This document shows, in pieces, positions 1-10,994 of a stretch of DNA of 64,000 nt. Where the stretch lies: contig VDFB02373365.1 of assembly GCA_007258455.2 (NCBI GenBank), positions 225,460,194 to 225,524,193 on the forward strand. The letters run 5' to 3'. This stretch comes from Sequoia sempervirens (lineage: Eukaryota; Streptophyta; Pinopsida; Cupressales; Cupressaceae). A program made the position numbers and the translations under genes. The notes beneath the pieces were generated by a model that was not told where the DNA came from, ran no database searches, and saw only the letters and a list, made by a program, of their open reading frames with translations. Numbering within the stretch: position 1 is the stretch's first letter; each line of letters starts with the position of its first letter.

Positions 1-1389
1 TTGACCAAAAATTTGTGGTCTTTCTGCAACCAAGCAATTCGATATGGATGTGGATGCCTTTCCCTTTTCAGCTTCAACTTCGTAACCATCTCTTTTGACA
101 CCAGATTATCAGTGCTCCCACTATCAATAATGACATCACAAAATTTTTCTTCACACTTGCACCTTATGTAGAACAAATTTTTTCTTTGTTCTGACTCCTT
201 CTCTTCAGTCACTAGGGCTCTTCTAATCACTAGGACTTCTCCCCTTTCTGCATCATCTGAATGCTTAGATTGAGCCTCCTCATCTGCATGTGCAACCCTT
301 CCACAACCTTCCAGCCCTCTGTCTTCCCTTCCTTGATGTTGTGGACATTCATAGGCTCGATGCCCTTCTTCACCACAATAGAAACAAGTTCCTCTAAAAC
401 CACCTCTTCCGGGTCCTGGCCCAGATCTTCCTCGTCCTCTACCTCTTTGATCACCACTATTTTGATCAAGAGGCAGTAGAAGTTATCATTCTTCAGGCTT
501 CAATTGGTACTCACATCTTCATTTTTTCTTTCATCCTCATTTCGGCTCTTAGAAGATCTTCCACTACCCCTTCCACTTTGAATTCCTCATCCTTTTTGCT
601 TGCTGTCAAATCTTTTGTTCAACTTCTTCTCAACTTTTAGAGAAAACTGGTATGTATCCTCAATGGTGGTCATTCTTACTAGGGTTAGCTACTCTTGAAT
701 GCTCAGTCGTAACCTATTAAGATAACAGGCTACCTTCTCCTTGTTGGCCTATGCATGGCCTATTTAGATGATCATCTTGTGAAAATATTCTATGTATTCT
801 TTCATAGATCTACTTCCTTGCTTCAACCCTTGCAATTTCTTTAGTAGATCTAACTCGTAGTCCACTAGTAGGAACTACTTCAATTTCTCCACCATGTGAT
901 CCCAACTGTTGATCTTTCCTTTACCTCTTCGATTGCTCTCCAATTGGAACTTTTTCCACCAAATATTGGCATGGCCCTTCAACTTTGTTTTTGAAAACTT
1001 ACCCTGATCTGGGTCCTCTACTTCTTCATACTAAAAATACTCTTCTAGCTCGTTGATCCAACCGATCAACTTTTTCGGGTTCAGACTTCCAAATAATTGG
1101 GAACTTCTATTCTAGGTCTTTTTCTAATCTTTGAAATGGCCCTTATCAGCTACATCTAATCTTGATCAATCATTTCTTCTTCCTCTTCTACATCTGAATC
1201 TTCCACCTCTTCTTCATCCACGCTTTCTCCTCTCCTTCCCGGGTTTAACCCTCTTCTCATTTGTTCCTACAATGCATCAATTTGTCTTTGGAGGGCTCTA
1301 AAACCCTCGACTGCCAATGGATCTCTTCCACCAACATTTCTACCACCTCAGACACCACCACGCCTACCAGGAATCACTCTTGGAGGCAT
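1..1389 (-). pseudogene. gag-protease region of element A (broken)
   Basis: Structural gag and the beginning of the aspartic protease of a Ty3/gypsy polyprotein. Gag would coat the element RNA, and the protease would cleave the polyprotein. The first ATG in the gag frame is at 1389-1387, opening MPPRVIPGRRGG, followed by stops. Near 410-350 the reverse complement reads CFYCGEEGHRAYEC, an intact CCHC zinc knuckle. Near 150-60 it reads DVIIDSGSTDNLVSKEM, with the retropepsin active site DSGST intact. Scattered stops and frameshifts interrupt the frame, including a TAG right after IDAL where relatives have Gln. The rest of the protease and pol lie outside the window. The domain identity is secure; no intact protein can be made. 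Confidence 0.85.
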
Positions 1390-1470
1390 CTTGAATATCT
1401 CAAACCCACAACCACAGTTCTGGTGCGAACTGCCTCACGATCGGTGATATGTCCACACGCTCAAGAAAAC

Positions 1471-1484
1471 GCACTCTGATACCA
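1471..1484 (-). promoter_or_regulatory. Primer-binding site of element A (initiator tRNA-Met type)
   Basis: The minus strand reads TGGTATCAGAGTGC two bases inside the 5' LTR end. TGGTATCAGAG is the usual complement of the 3' end of plant initiator tRNA-Met, which primes minus-strand DNA synthesis. It fixes the orientation of A as minus and the LTR edge at 1487. Confidence 0.85.
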
Positions 1485-1486
1485 CC

Positions 1487-2339
1487 TGACGAGGGAGAAA
1501 ACCAAAAAAATAGAAAATGATGCAAACAACCAAAGAAATTTTATTATTGTTTAGAAAGGAAAATATTACATGTAGAGGATCTCAAATCCTCGAGATCTGT
1601 AATACATGCAAATTACCGAAAGCTACAGAAACTACAAAAATTCTCCTTTTGCAGCATGCAAACTCTTTTCCACAAAAAGCTACCCAAAAATCATAAACTA
1701 GCCCATAAATAGCCCCTTTTCAGTTTGGATCCATAAACAATATTCGAGATATGAGTTTTTGCGGTTTGGCACCAAAAAATACAATTTGAAATTAAAAATT
1801 CAAGTCCTAATTCAAAATTTGACAATTTTCCAAAAATCGGCCAACTTCCGGAAACCATAACTTTTGATCCAGGACTTCGTTTTTCAAACCATTTGCACCA
1901 TCAGAAAGGTCTCAGAGTGAAGAATGCACTAAAAACCCCCTCTGCCCATTCTGATGATTTTTGGGCCTGTACGGGACCATTTAGTGCCTCAAACTAGACT
2001 TGAAAGGTTTTTCAGGGAAAAAAACTGAAACTGAAACTTGAATAACTTTTAAACCATGAATGATCATGACTTGTTTCTTTCACCAAATTGATTATTTTTC
2101 TGTCTTGAACCTTCCCATAAATTTTTGTCTTCCCACGCCTTCAAATTTACACCTACTAAAATAGCAGTTCAGTAGAAAAAGAAGAAAAGTAGTTCTGAAA
2201 GTTGGGAACTCTTATTCGACGAAAAGGGTATCCAAAAATGCAAAAACATATATAAAAATAAAACAAAAGGAACATAAATGGAAAGAATATTTTTGGGTGA
2301 TGCAAGATTTCCCTCACACCACTGGATGCTCCTACATCA
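1487..2339 (-). repeat. LTR shared by elements A (5' LTR) and B (3' LTR)
   Basis: An 853-bp LTR. The plus strand starts TGACGAGGG and ends TACATCA, so in element orientation it runs TGATGTAGGAGC to CCCTCGTCA. Its left side abuts the PBS and gag of A, and its right side abuts the chromodomain end of B. The same LTR, truncated and internally deleted, recurs at 6788-7373, and a relative forms the solo LTR at 20276-20982. An LTR carries the promoter and polyadenylation signals of the element. Confidence 0.85.
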
Positions 2340-2379
2340 AACACCCAGGGTAATTTGAGAAATGACCTCGTCACGTCTC

Positions 2380-3870
2380 AGATGGTTGAAGAAAGCCCAA
2401 ACAGTCAACCTCTGCCTTAGACAGCTAGGATGAATCTTCCACATGCCTTCCTCTCCACTTCACTAGATATTTTTCATACTGACTATTTCTAGTACTCCTT
2501 CCCACACAGCTATCTAGGATTTCTTCAATCTCCTCCTTCTCTGAAGTAGGTGTTGGAATGCCACATTGTTCCATTGTTGGTACTTCCTTTACGCCACCTT
2601 CATGATACTCTGTCAAATCTAAAATATCAAACACAAGGGAAATGTTGAATCCATCCGGCAACTCTATCTCATATGCATTCCCTAAATCATGCCTCTTCAA
2701 AATTTTACAAGGACCAAACTTCTTCATCTTAAATTTGTTATAGGTTCCCACTGGAAACATTTCTTTCCTCAAGTGGACCATCACTTCATCACCAATCTAA
2801 AACTCCTTATACCTCCTCTTTTGATCTGCCTTGGCCTTATACTACATATTCATCTTGTTAATATTTTCTCTTACCTTCTCATGTATATTCTTGATGTGCT
2901 CTGCAAAGTCTTCGGCTTCAACACTTGTCTTCTTCTCTTGGTCCATGTTTCTTAGTTTTGGAGTAATTCTAGGACTACCTCCATACACAATTTGGAATGG
3001 GGATCTTCCTATGCTTTGGTTGATAGAATTGTTGTAAGATAATTCTGCCTACGATAAGATCAAGTCCCATCCCTTGGGTTTATCTCCTACCAAGCATCTC
3101 AGTACTTTACCTAGACTTTTGTTCACAACCTCAGTCCTTCCATCAGTTTGGGGATGGTGTGCAGAACTGAACTTCAACTTTGTTTTCAACTTCTTCAACA
3201 AGGTCCTCCAAAAGTACCCAACAAATTTTGTGTCACGATCTAAGAATATACTCTTTGGCAGACCATGCAGCTTCACCACCTCTTTGAAGAACAAGTCAAC
3301 AATGTGGACTGCATCATGGGTCTTCTGGCATGGGATGAAATGTGCCATCTTCAAAAACCTGTCAACTACCACAAATACTGAATCATTCCCTCTCTATGTC
3401 CTTAGCAAACCAAGAACAAATTCCATACTAATATCCTCCCATGACCTCTCTGGTAAAGGTAAGGGCTGATACAACCCTGTATTCTGGCTCACTCCTTTAG
3501 CCATCTAGCATACCCTACAACTCTGCACAAAATTATTCACATCATGTGATAATTAAGGCCAATAATAATGTTCACTAATAATGGCAATGGTCTTATCCTG
3601 ACCAAAATGTCCTACCATTCCTCCACTATGCTTCTCCTTTATCAAGTTCTCCCTTATGGAACTCTTTGGAATACACAATTTACTTCCCTTAAACAACATG
3701 TCATCCTGGATTATGAAATCAAACCACTTCATCATGTCAATTGTGAAAGACTCCTTGCAAGATTTCCAAGCTTCTACAAAATCAGGATCTTCAGGGTACA
3801 ATGTCTTAAGTTCATTGAACCCAACCACTTCAATCTGCATCTATGTCAACAATGTTTTCCTCCTTAAGGC
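2380..3870 (-). pseudogene. Integrase plus chromodomain of element B (broken)
   Basis: The integrase inserts element DNA, and the chromodomain is thought to direct insertion to particular chromatin. From 3840 to 3553 the reading contains the HHCC zinc-binding N-terminus, including EKHSGGMVGHFGQDKT and YYWP. The catalytic core follows at 3460-3049 with [25 protein letters not shown] and [16 protein letters not shown], so the second Asp and the Glu are present. The first catalytic Asp, usually in SMDFVLGLP, reads SMEFVLGL. The C-terminus (2784-2425) has GRSTRN and the chromodomain end [14 protein letters not shown], then TAG where Trp is expected. Several Gln codons are likewise TAG. No intact product is possible. 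Confidence 0.87.
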
Positions 3871-5000
3871 ATCTGTAACCCTATTCGACTTCCCTCTCCT
3901 ATGCTTTAAAAGAAAGGTATAACTTTGCAAAAATTCTACCCATTTCATATGCCTCTAATTTAATTTTCCTTGACTATTCAGATACTATAATGCCTGATAA
4001 TCAGTAAACATAACAAATTCCTTTGGTATCAAATAATGTCTCCATTTTTTTAATGCTTGAACTATTGCATAATTTTTTTGATCATATACAAAGTACTTTC
4101 TCTTTGCATCATTTAAATTTTCACTAAAATAGGCAATGGGCTAACCTTCTTGGCTCATCACTACTCCAATGACAAAACCATTGGCATCACAATCCATCTG
4201 AAACACCTTATTGAAATCCGGAGGGGGCTAAAACTGGTTGCTTTGTCACCTTCTGCTTCAACAGATCAAAACTCTCCATTGCTCTAGTGCTCCACTTGAA
4301 CTCTTTTTTATCCCCTCTCATTGTTTCAGTTAGTGGTGCACAAATACTACTGAAGTTTCTAATGAAATTTCTACAAAAACTTTCCAAACCTTGGAAAGAT
4401 ATCACTTCAATAGCAGTTCTTGGGGTAGGCCATTCTAGAATAGCCTTCACCTTCTCTGGGTCCATCTTGAGACCTTCTGCCGAGACAACAAACCCCAAGT
4501 ACACTAACTCCTTCACAAAACTACACTTCTTTAGATTTCTCTCAAATTCTCAAAAGCCCTATGAATATGCATTAAATTCTCATCCAAAGTCTTACTGAAA
4601 ATCAAAATATGATCTAGATATACAATAACAAAACTTCCTAGAAACTATTGCAGTACCTCGTTCATGAGCTGCATGAATGTGCTTGGTGCATTGGTTAGCC
4701 CAAAGGGCATGACTAACCACTCGTACATACCCTCTTTTGTCTTAAAGGAGGTCTTCCATTCGTATCCCTCAGGAATCTAGATCTGGTGATATCCGCTCTT
4801 TAGATCAATCTTTGTGAAGTATTGTGCTCAACTCAAACAATTCATCAGGTCATCCATCCTTGGTAAGGGAAATCTGTAATTAATTGTTATCTTATTTATG
4901 CCCTAGGAGTCTGTAGGAGTCATTTTGTGAGCTGCCTTATTTGGAAAATTGGCTCCAGGGATCAAGTCAATTTGATGAGTGATCTTCTTCATTAGTGGTC
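3860..5000 (-). pseudogene. Reverse transcriptase-RNase H region of element B (broken)
   Basis: Reverse transcriptase copies the element RNA and RNase H removes the template. At 4640-4545 the minus strand encodes FVIVYLDHILIFSKTLDE, the RT palm with YLDD changed to YLDH, which loses a catalytic Asp. The connection domain is clear at 4516-4208: [20 protein letters not shown], then ILEWPTPRT and a degenerate SFQGLESFCRNFI (usually SFLGLANYYRRFI). The RNase H region follows to about 3870 with many stops. The upstream RT fingers (about 5000-4700) are recognisable but frameshifted. The domain assignment is firm and the exact edges are approximate. Confidence 0.84.
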
Positions 5001-5640
5001 AACCCTTAGGTACATTATCAGAAATAATCTCCTGAAACTCATCCAATATTCCAGAAACTTCTACTGGCACCTTCTCACTATCTTCCTTTTCCATTATAGG
5101 AATCAATGCATAACACATACGCTCATGCTTCATGCCTTCTAAAAATTTCCTTGCATCGACAAAACAAATTCTATCACTACTGCATATGTTTTCTTCATCC
5201 TTCTTTAGGGATTTCAACTTATAGCGGACTCCATCCTTCATAAGGGAATAAGTGTTTGCATGGCCATCATGTACAACTCACCTATAGAACTACCACGACC
5301 TCCCCAACAACATGTGACATGAATCCATGGGGATGATATCACATAGTACCACATCATGATAGCTTCTGATCTTGAACTTCACTAGCCATTGCTCATTGAC
5401 CAAAACTTTGTGGTCTTTCTACAACCAGACAATCCGATATGGATGTGGATGCCTTTCCCTTTTCAGTTTCAACTTTGTAACTATCTCTTCTTACACTAGA
5501 TTATCAGTGCTTCCACTATCAATAATGACATCACAACATTTGTATTCACACTTGCACCTTGTGCAGAACAAATTTTTCCTTTGTTCTAGCTCCTTCTCTT
5601 CAGTCACCAGGGCTCTTCTAACCACTAGGGCTTCTCCCCT
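4999..5640 (-). pseudogene. Protease and protease-RT linker of element B (broken)
   Basis: The aspartic protease domain reads VIIDSGSTDNLV near 5545-5505, with the DSGST active site intact, and then a TAG stop. It continues through WLxKDHKVLVNEQWLVKFK to GRSWxFYR near 5290, each x being TAG where element relatives have Gln. The linker to RT (5241-4999) is open and contains FVDARKFLEGMKHERMCYAL. In the related element at 42796-52456 the gag-only insertion lies just after the equivalent protease end, so this copy shows what the uninterrupted sequence looks like. Confidence 0.82.
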
Positions 5641-5649
5641 TTCCACATC

Positions 5650-6765
5650 ATCTGAATGCTTGGATTGAGCCTCCTCATCTGCATGTACAACCGTTCCATG
5701 ACCTTCTGGCCTTTTGTCTACCCTTCCTTGGTGTTGTGGACATTCATAGGCTCGATGCCCTTCTTCACCAAAATGGAAACAAGCTCCTCTAAAACCACCT
5801 CTTCTGGGTCTTGGCCCAAATCTTCCTCCTCTTCTACCTCTTTGATCACCACTATTTTGATCAAGAGGACATTAGAAGTTATCATTCTTCTAGCTTCGAT
5901 TGGTACCCACATCTTCATTTTTTCTTTCATCCTCATTTCGGCTCCCAGAAGATTTTCCACTACCCCTTCCCCTTTGACCTCCTTGTCCTTTTTGCTTGTT
6001 GTCAAATATTTTGTTCAACTTCTCCTCAAATTTCAAAGAAAACTGGTATGCATCCTCAATGGTGGTCATTCTGACTAGGCTTAGCTCCTCTTGAATGCTC
6101 GGTCATAACCCATTAAGACAACGAGCTACCTTCTCCTTGTTGGCCTCTGCATGCCCTGTTGTGATGATCATCTTGTGAAAATATTCTGTGTATTCTTTCA
6201 CAGATCTACTTCCTTGCTTCAACCCTTGCAATTTCTTCAGCAGATCTAACTCGTAGTCCACTAGTATGAACTACTTCTTCAGTTTCTCCACCATGCGATC
6301 CCAACTGCTGATCTTTCCTTTTCCTCTTCGATTTCTCTCCAATTGGACCTCTTTCAACCAAATATTGGCATGGCACTTCAGCTTCATTTTTGAAAACTTA
6401 ACCTGATTTGGGTCCTCTACTTCTTCATACTCAAAATACTCTTCTAGCTTGTTGATCCAGTCGATCAACTCTTCCGGGTTTAGACTTTTGGAATAACTAG
6501 GAACTTCTATTTTGGGTCTTTTTTCGATCATTGAAATGGCCCTTATCAGCCACATCTAATCTTGATTAATCATTTCTTCTTCCTCTTCTTCATCATCGCT
6601 TTCTCCTCTCCTTCCTGGGTTTAACCCTCTTCTCATTTGTTCCTACAATGCATCAATTTGTCTATGGAGGGCTTTGAAACCCTCGGTTTCCAATGGATCT
6701 CTTCCACTAGCATTTCTGCCACCTCTACCACCACCACACCTACCAAGCATCACCCTTGGAGTCAT
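5650..6765 (-). pseudogene. gag of element B (broken)
   Basis: Nucleocapsid/capsid gene. The first ATG in frame is at 6765-6763 (MTPRVMLGRC, Gly/Arg-rich), followed after IDAL by a TAG. The capsid part is open at 6555-6271 with LNPEELIDWINKLEEYFEYE and the Trp-rich stretch NIWLKEVQLERNRRG. The zinc knuckle near 5780-5740 reads CFHFGEEGHRAYEC: its second Cys is replaced by Phe, whereas copy A keeps CFYC. Copy A therefore preserves the RNA-binding knuckle better than B. Confidence 0.83.
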
Positions 6766-6787
6766 CTTGAATATCTCAAACCCACAA

Positions 6788-7373
6788 CAATAGAAACTAC
6801 AGAAATTGCCCTTTCGCAGAATGCAAACTGTTTTCCCCAAAAAGCTACCCAAAAATCAGAAATTAGCCCATAAATAGCCCCTTTTCGGTTTAGAGCCAAA
6901 AAAAACATTGGAGATATGAGTTTTGGTGGTTTTTCACCAAAAATTACAATTTGAAATTAAAGAATTGAGTCCTAATTCAAAAATTGACAATTTTCAAAAA
7001 ATCAGCCAACTTCCAGAAGCCATAAACTAGACTCGAAAGGTTTTTCAGGGAAAAAAATAGAAACAGAAACTTGAATAAATTTCAAACCATGAATGATCTT
7101 GACCTGATTCTTTCTCCAAAGTGCTTTATTTTCTATCCTTAACCTTCCCATAAATTTTTGTCTTCCCACGCCTTCAAATTCACACCTACTAAAAATAGTA
7201 GTTGAGCAGAAAAAGCATAAAAGCAGTTCTAAAAGTTGGGAACTCTTATTCGATGAAAAGGGTATCCAGAAATGCAAAAAAATCTATAAAAATAAAATAG
7301 AAGGAATATAAATGGAAAGCATATTTTTGGGTGATGTAAGATTTCCCTCACACCACTAGATGCTCCTGCATCA
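6788..7373 (-). repeat. Truncated 5' LTR of element B
   Basis: Matches 1630-2339 of the shared LTR but lacks its first part (plus-strand left end with the PBS junction) and about 135 bp in the middle: the join near 7022 skips from CCATAA to AACTAGACT of the intact copy. It ends CTGCATCA at 7373, the expected terminal CA/TG. The 169 bases from 7374 to 7542, before the next LTR, hold nothing I recognise. Confidence 0.8.
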
Positions 7374-7537
7374 AAAATGCATATCGAAAGAAAGGGGATT
7401 AGTCATTGCCTGAATGACAAATCCCATTTGAGTTGAACTGTTGCATCTGCTTCAGCCCTCCTGCTTGTCCAACCTACATAAGTTGTTTTCTAGTTGCTCC
7501 AAGGTTGCTTGCATGAGTGAGAGAGAGTTTGTTAGAG

Positions 7538-7542
7538 TTTGG
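7538..7542. other. Left target-site duplication of element C (TTTGG)
   Basis: TTTGG immediately precedes the 5' LTR. The partner after the 3' LTR (19950-19954) is CTTGG, one mismatch, as expected for an old insertion. Confidence 0.65.
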
Positions 7543-8744
7543 TGTAGACACTGAAATTTGGTGTAAGCCTACAACTTCAATTTCTTCATAATTCATATTT
7601 TCATTGTCATGATTAAATAATGTTAATTATTTAATTAATTCACTTTAATATTTATTCTTCTATTAATTAAATAATCTTAATTATTTAATTAATTCACATT
7701 TTCTTTATTCTATCCCGATTAATTAAATAAACACTCTTTATTTAATTACATCATTAATTAACTTTATCCTTCTTCTTAAATTAAATAAATTATGATTTAA
7801 TTTACCTTTACCATACTTCTGATTATAATTAAATAAATACTTTAATTATTTAATTATTTATCTAACCTTTTCTTTACTTAATTAAATAAATCTTATTTAT
7901 TTAATTAATACTTAAATGTTGAATCTTGAATTAGATAAATCATTTAATTCATAAAGGTCTATTTTTAACACATTCCTCTATATTTAGATAAATTTTTAAG
8001 TTATCTAAGTATTCATTTCCACTTCACTTGAGATCTATTTAAATTAGTCAGTTATCTCCTGATTTAATGATTGATTATCTTTCACAAATAAACTCTTTGT
8101 CATAATCAACCAGTTATCTAGTTCTAACTTGTATGGATGTACATGCTTATTAATTAAATATCTTTATTTAATTAATTAAATTTTGTGTGTACGTTCGAAC
8201 AGAACGTTGCTTTTAATCTATCTCTATCTTTGTCATGCAAACATTATTCTTTTATTTTCGAATATCAAACTCGGAGATTAAATTATTATTTAATCTTTAT
8301 CTCTATTCTTAGGTTTTATCACTCATGTCAGTACTAACAATTATCATAATGCATGTCGAAACCTTTGATCTCAATCGTCCATTTATCTTTCGATCATGGC
8401 CTATCATTCAAATGATCAATTTTTTATAAATTGATGTCTTTCATCATTTTACCTCTCTCGAAATTGTATGACTTTTGGAGCACTTGTTTAATCTTTGATA
8501 TTTTTCTATAATCACATCTATCAAGGCTATACTTGCATGCATACTAAAAATATGAGGAAAATAATACCAATATGGTGAAATGGAGAAGGACAATAGAGGT
8601 TATCCATGGAGTTACATCGATCTTTGGTGAGATTGTTTTATGTTTTAGCTTATTTCCTTTGTTCTTTGTTTGACTTTAAATTGCATTAGAGTTTGATTGC
8701 ATGAGTGTTTTCTTTTAATCTTTGTTGTTTTCTTGATAATTACA
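7543..8744 (+). repeat. 5' LTR of element C
   Basis: A 1202-bp LTR, TGTAGACA to TTACA. Its first third (about 7610-7930) is a dense run of TTAATTAA and ATTTAATTA motifs. The 3' LTR copy is about 45 bp longer because of an extra TTAATTAA-containing stretch near 18796-18840. The terminal bases are followed one base later by the PBS. Confidence 0.92.
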
Positions 8745-8745
8745 C

Positions 8746-8764
8746 TGGTGAACCTGACATGAAG
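8746..8764 (+). promoter_or_regulatory. Primer-binding site of element C
   Basis: TGGTGAACCTGACATGAAG begins one base after the LTR end. It starts TGG, as any tRNA-CCA complement must, but is not the initiator-Met type used by the other LTR elements here. The same type, TGGTGAGCTTGACAT, occurs on the minus strand beside the LTR at 63156, linking C with element F. I cannot name the tRNA from memory. Confidence 0.75.
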
Positions 8765-10990
8765 ACACCGTCTTTGCAAATCCATAGAATTTTATTCTAT
8801 TTTTACAGGTATCGTACAAAACAATGCATCTAATAGACAAAATGATGCAACTAACATTACAAAATGCATCTGATGAAGAAAATGATGCATTCATGATTTA
8901 TCAAACCGTAATTGACTCGTGAAATTCTACGACGCATCTGACTAGTCAATTTTTGGGTTTAGTTTTTGATTTACAGTTTTCTTTTGTGTTTTTATTTTAG
9001 CTAATGTTTGGTTTGTAGTGCGTGTTTTAGGGAGTTAACATAGTGATTGTAGGACGTATCATAGAAGACAATTTTTCAAAACCCTTTCTGCAGGACGACT
9101 GAGGAAGATTAATATGAAAACTACTAATGAATTTTTCTGTAGGACGTATGTTGAAGAATTTATTTTTGAAACATATTGTTTGGTAGATTAAAAAATTGTC
9201 ATTTGGGTTTAAAATTTACTAGTGTCTATTATGTTTGGTGTGAAAGCACAATTTTGTTATTACCCCATGATTCGGTATATCAAAGTATACTCTCCCCTTG
9301 CACATTTGTGTGATCCTGGGTGTAGGAGAACCGGTTACCAACTCTAGAAATTGGGCCTGTCTTGGTGGGAAAAATCACTCACCCCAAGAGGACTTAGACC
9401 GGTCACACGCTAAACATGAGTAACTTCTAGTTCGTATATAAAAGTGGGTTCTTGAGGAAAACTTAAGAATCGTGAGTATTGTTCCGACGAGAAGGGTAAC
9501 AATGGTCTCTCACCACATGGATGATACCCCATGAACAAAATTCCCAAATTAAATACCATTGTTTTTAGTAAGCCAAAAACCCTCTATTAATTGGTGCAGT
9601 AGGTCGGACCTGTGAAGTCATCTCACATTTTTACAGTTCATTATAGAGATGAGAAGTATGCTATGGGTATTGTAGCTTGGCTGCCCCAAATGAAGTGGTG
9701 ATTCATGGAGGGGAGCCAGTGGGCTCAAGCTACTAGTCATCTACCTTGAATAAGTGTAGCTGGGGTAAAACCCAAGTGAGAACTCAATAAATAATATTCT
9801 TCACAACCTTAGGATTGTACTTGTTTTCTAAAGTATTACATGGTCACATGTGTCAAAATACATTGTCTTCTGATTGTTTTCTTTGTTTTCCAAAACTTGA
9901 TCATGAAACAGAGTTAGTTTACATTGTTAGTCATTGGAAAACCATAAAAGATCACCAAAAAAATGCAACTAAGATTTTGAGTTGCATTTGTTTAAAATTA
10001 AGTCACATCTGTTAGATTAGCTCACAGTTGCTTAGTAGAAAACTGCATTTTATTTAAAACCTGCACTTGTCATATTTTGTGAAACATCTAAATAGGTGAG
10101 CCACATCTGCAGTCTGGAACGACGCACATGCCCCCTGTCACATAACTTTTACCAATACACAGAATCTTGCAAAACCACATCTGACCAAGTCTGAGTCACA
10201 ATTGATATTCTGAGTCACATCTTCTGTAAAAAAAACCACATCTATCTGATACCCAATTCTGAATTTACCAAAAAACTACAACTGGGAAAGAAAACCGCAA
10301 CTATTAAATTCTACAACACATCTACCTAAGTATTAGAAAACCATAATTTATTGTCATAGACCGAGAAAAAATAGTCAAACCAGTATCTAACTTATCCTTT
10401 TTCATTGATTCTTGGACAAAAACCAGAATGTTTGGTCAAAATTTGCACAATTACATCCTTTAGGAGTCATTTGGTCATAGCAATAGGTATCCTAGTTGTA
10501 GATCTTACTCTCAGTTTAGAGGTTTTTATTTCCTTTAGAGAGATCATCTTTTACAAATTTTAGGATAGGCCCCCTTTCATGCTTTGGATAAGCCCTTGAT
10601 TCAACAAATGTTTTCATTGAACCTAGTCATCATATCTTTTTTCCTACACGTGAATCCTTCCAACTCATCAAGTCTAGTTTGGGAGTTCACTTTATCTTTA
10701 GTCCTAGTTCTACAAAGGTTCCTTGTCAAAGCTAAATTGAAACCTAGGTTAAGCTTTAGCTGATAGATAACCTCTTTTAGAATCTTCCAATTTTGCCACC
10801 TAGACTTTACATATTTAGACACGATCATCCTAGAATAGCATCATTTTTAGACATACCTTATTTGCAAATAAAATACCAAAAAATATCTGCATACATTCAT
10901 CCTTGATATTCAAAAAATCCCCAAAAACATAGATTAGATTCATATTATCCATAGACTTAGCTTCTGCATCACTTGCACTTTGAGCTTACA
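8765..10990 (+). other. Long untranslated leader of element C
   Basis: About 2.2 kb between PBS and gag with no substantial open frame. It includes GCATC-rich patches (8820-8950), a moderately GC-rich block at 9290-9770 carrying ACCGGTTACC and GTGGGCTCAAGC, and AC-rich stretches at 10080-10330. Long leaders are usual in Tat elements and may carry packaging signals; I see no specific signal I can prove. Confidence 0.6.
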
Positions 10991-10994
10991 ATAC

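Larger units (their letters stand above)
1..2339 (-). mobile_element. Chromovirus-type Ty3/gypsy element A, 5' part only
   Basis: This is the 5' part of a minus-strand Ty3/gypsy element whose pol gene runs off the left edge. Reading leftwards it has a 5' LTR (1487-2339), a primer-binding site complementary to initiator tRNA-Met (1471-1484), gag with a CCHC knuckle, and the start of the protease. Bases 1-1470 are a close repeat of 5397-6870 in element B, so A and B are copies of one family. The LTR at 1487-2339 is also the 3' LTR of B, so the two copies are in tandem and share it. Assignment to a chromodomain-bearing clade rests on the chromodomain seen in B. Confidence 0.88.
1487..7373 (-). 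mobile_element. Chromovirus-type Ty3/gypsy element B, decayed
   Basis: A minus-strand Ty3/gypsy element with canonical order from right to left: truncated 5' LTR (6788-7373), gag, protease, reverse transcriptase, RNase H, integrase, chromodomain, 3' LTR (1487-2339). It has lost its PBS: the sequence jumps from the gag leader at about 6788 straight into the middle of the LTR, deleting the PBS and about 145 bp of LTR. A second deletion of about 135 bp lies inside the same LTR near 7022. Stops and catalytic substitutions (YLDH for YLDD; Glu for the first integrase Asp) show it is dead. Its 3' LTR doubles as the 5' LTR of copy A. Confidence 0.9.

Noticed and set aside
7600..7930. Replication origin or microsatellite
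   Set aside because: The TTAATTAA-rich block is present at the same place in both LTRs of element C, so it is part of the LTR.
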